64,000 nt of DNA from an uncultured Clostridia bacterium (GTDB lineage: Bacteria; Bacillota; Clostridia; Peptostreptococcales; Anaerovoracaceae). This document shows positions 63,162 through 64,000 of this stretch, in pieces. How positions within the stretch are numbered: position 1 is the stretch's first letter; every line of letters starts with the position of its first letter. The notes under the pieces are model-generated. The model made no database searches, was not told the DNA's origin, and was given only the letters and a program-made list of their open reading frames with translations. Position numbers and translations under genes: made by a program. The DNA lies in the NCBI GenBank assembly GCA_945830395.1, contig CALZYE010000001.1, positions 1-64,000 of the forward strand, given 5' to 3'.

Positions 63162-63209
63162 AAAAACGACATTCGTTGCAAACTTCAAGTTCGATGGATG
63201 TCGATTTTT
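63162..63209 (+). terminator. Terminator of the tRNA cluster
   Basis: AAAAACGACAT on the left pairs with ATGTCGATTTTT on the right, with a long internal loop, ending in a T run just after tRNA-Phe. Confidence 0.65.
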
Positions 63210-63260
63210 ATATAATTTTTAATAAGGGGTAGTTATTTCAAAACTTAGGGAGGTTAATTC

Positions 63261-64000
63261 ATGACTAAAAAAATTTTAACAGATGCAGCGACGGTTCTAT
63301 TTAGGAAAGTTACACCGACACTGCTTGCAGGAGCACTTGTTTTTTCCTGCTTCGGGGTTATATCCCACGATAGTGTAATGGCGAAGGCGAAAAAAGTCAA
63401 AAAAACGAAAGCTGTAAATGCTATTACTTTCTTGAACGCAAAAGTATCCGGAAACAGTAAATCGAATACCACTGTTGTGACTTGGAACAAGGTGAATAAA
63501 GCTGTTAAGGTTAAGGTGAAAGGATTCGGGAAAAAGAAGGCGAGATATAAGAACTTGAAGCCGGCGTATCAATATAGGCTTGATGATAAGGCTTGGATGA
63601 ACACGAAGAAAAGCAGCATTAAATTAAAGAATTTAAAAGACGGAAAACATAAATTTTCGGTGAGAACTGTTGTCACATATAAGTATAAGGCGAAGAAAAA
63701 CAAGAAGGCGGTGAACAAAACTAAGGTTTTGTCTACAAAAATGGTGTTTTTCAATGTCAAACGGGAAAAACAGGAAAAACCGCTAAAGCCGCTAAAACCA
63801 CTAAAACCGACAAAACCGATTGACGAGAATATTGTGGAATACAAAGGTAAAAAGTACAATATAAAGGATACTAACTATATAGAAAATGAAACGGTTAAAT
63901 TAAGTGACGATAAAACAAAGATAATCGTGGAGTGGGACGCTATACTGAATAAAAATCATGATGTTTTTCATTACATCTACAGTGAACAGACGGCGAACGG
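63261..64000 (+). CDS. Secreted lysine-rich FN3-like protein, cut by the window end
   Basis: The frame is open from the ATG at 63261 (GGGAGG upstream) to the last base, giving at least 246 residues with no stop. A signal peptide (about 1-41) ends DSVMA. Then comes a very lysine-rich segment with a fibronectin-III-like pattern (TTVVTWNKV, LKNLKDGKHKFSVRTV) to about residue 165, a short PLK/PTK proline-lysine spacer (about 175-187), and the start of a second such domain. It resembles the secreted proteins at 398 and 2212 in its basic FN3-like style. The C-terminal part that would show its function is missing. Confidence 0.75.
   Translation, partial: MTKKILTDAATVLFRKVTPTLLAGALVFSCFGVISHDSVMAKAKKVKKTKAVNAITFLNAKVSGNSKSNTTVVTWNKVNKAVKVKVKGFGKKKARYKNLKPAYQYRLDDKAWMNTKKSSIKLKNLKDGKHKFSVRTVVTYKYKAKKNKKAVNKTKVLSTKMVFFNVKREKQEKPLKPLKPLKPTKPIDENIVEYKGKKYNIKDTNYIENETVKLSDDKTKIIVEWDAILNKNHDVFHYIYSEQTAN

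Noticed and set aside
63759..63828. Short proline-lysine repeats as a DNA tandem-repeat locus or CRISPR-like array
   Set aside because: They are a few codon-level PLK/PTK repeats inside a coding region and act as a protein spacer.

Overview
The window is chromosomal DNA from an AT-rich, anaerobe-like member of the Bacillota, most probably class Clostridia. The evidence is the pair of replicative polymerases PolC and DnaE, the CodY regulator beside HslV/HslU, the order pyrH-frr-uppS-cdsA-dxr-rseP-ispG-polC, dnaE next to pfkA, strong GGAGG ribosome sites, and TTG/GTG starts. I cannot name a genus; a Clostridiales Family XIII/Anaerovoracaceae-like organism is only a guess. Bases 1-46 are not biological: they are an Illumina Nextera i5 index plus Tn5 mosaic end left on the contig.

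Layout. 47-4014 holds two secreted proteins (an FN3-like/FMN-binding protein, and an Ig-like/NlpC-P60 protein) around a tRNA-Leu. 4089-8086 holds a glycerate-type dehydrogenase, MntP, RdgB, a YihY membrane protein and a lipid kinase. 8371-10452 is a tandem pair of secreted G5-NlpC/P60 wall hydrolases. 10808-13167 is a divergent serA/serC pair. 13253-16449 is a D,D-carboxypeptidase-like protein with altered catalytic motifs, fused in transcription to uvrC. 16535-20280 holds small genes, tRNA-Leu, a nitroreductase, hemB, and an aquaporin with a long acidic tail. 20490-25587 is dnaE-pfkA-flavodoxin. dinB (minus) follows, then a flavoprotein-mnmA-GTPase/NYN fusion-M18 peptidase-trxB run. 34221-45095 is the large translation/isoprenoid/lipid/polC operon. 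45177-50673 (minus) holds trpS, and separately a trkA-trkH-trkH potassium uptake operon. 50809-61537 holds a HAD phosphatase, yraN-comM-dprA, topA-hslV-hslU-codY, hflX and a YigZ protein. 61693-63156 is a cluster of 15 tRNA genes. A truncated lysine-rich secreted protein ends the window.

How it fits together: the plus-strand blocks are mostly conserved housekeeping operons. The surface and secreted genes sit at the two ends and near 8-10 kb. There is no rRNA, prophage, insertion sequence, CRISPR array or restriction system.

The strongest unusual observations are four. (1) PolC lacks the DnaQ-type 3'-5' exonuclease domain that normally interrupts its PHP domain, yet its PHP domain keeps all nine metal-ligand positions. 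(2) A TetM/EF-G-like GTPase is fused to a Rae1/YacP-like NYN nuclease domain. (3) An intact D,D-carboxypeptidase-like membrane protein has lost key residues in all three catalytic motifs. (4) A secreted FN3-like protein carries a flavinylation motif.
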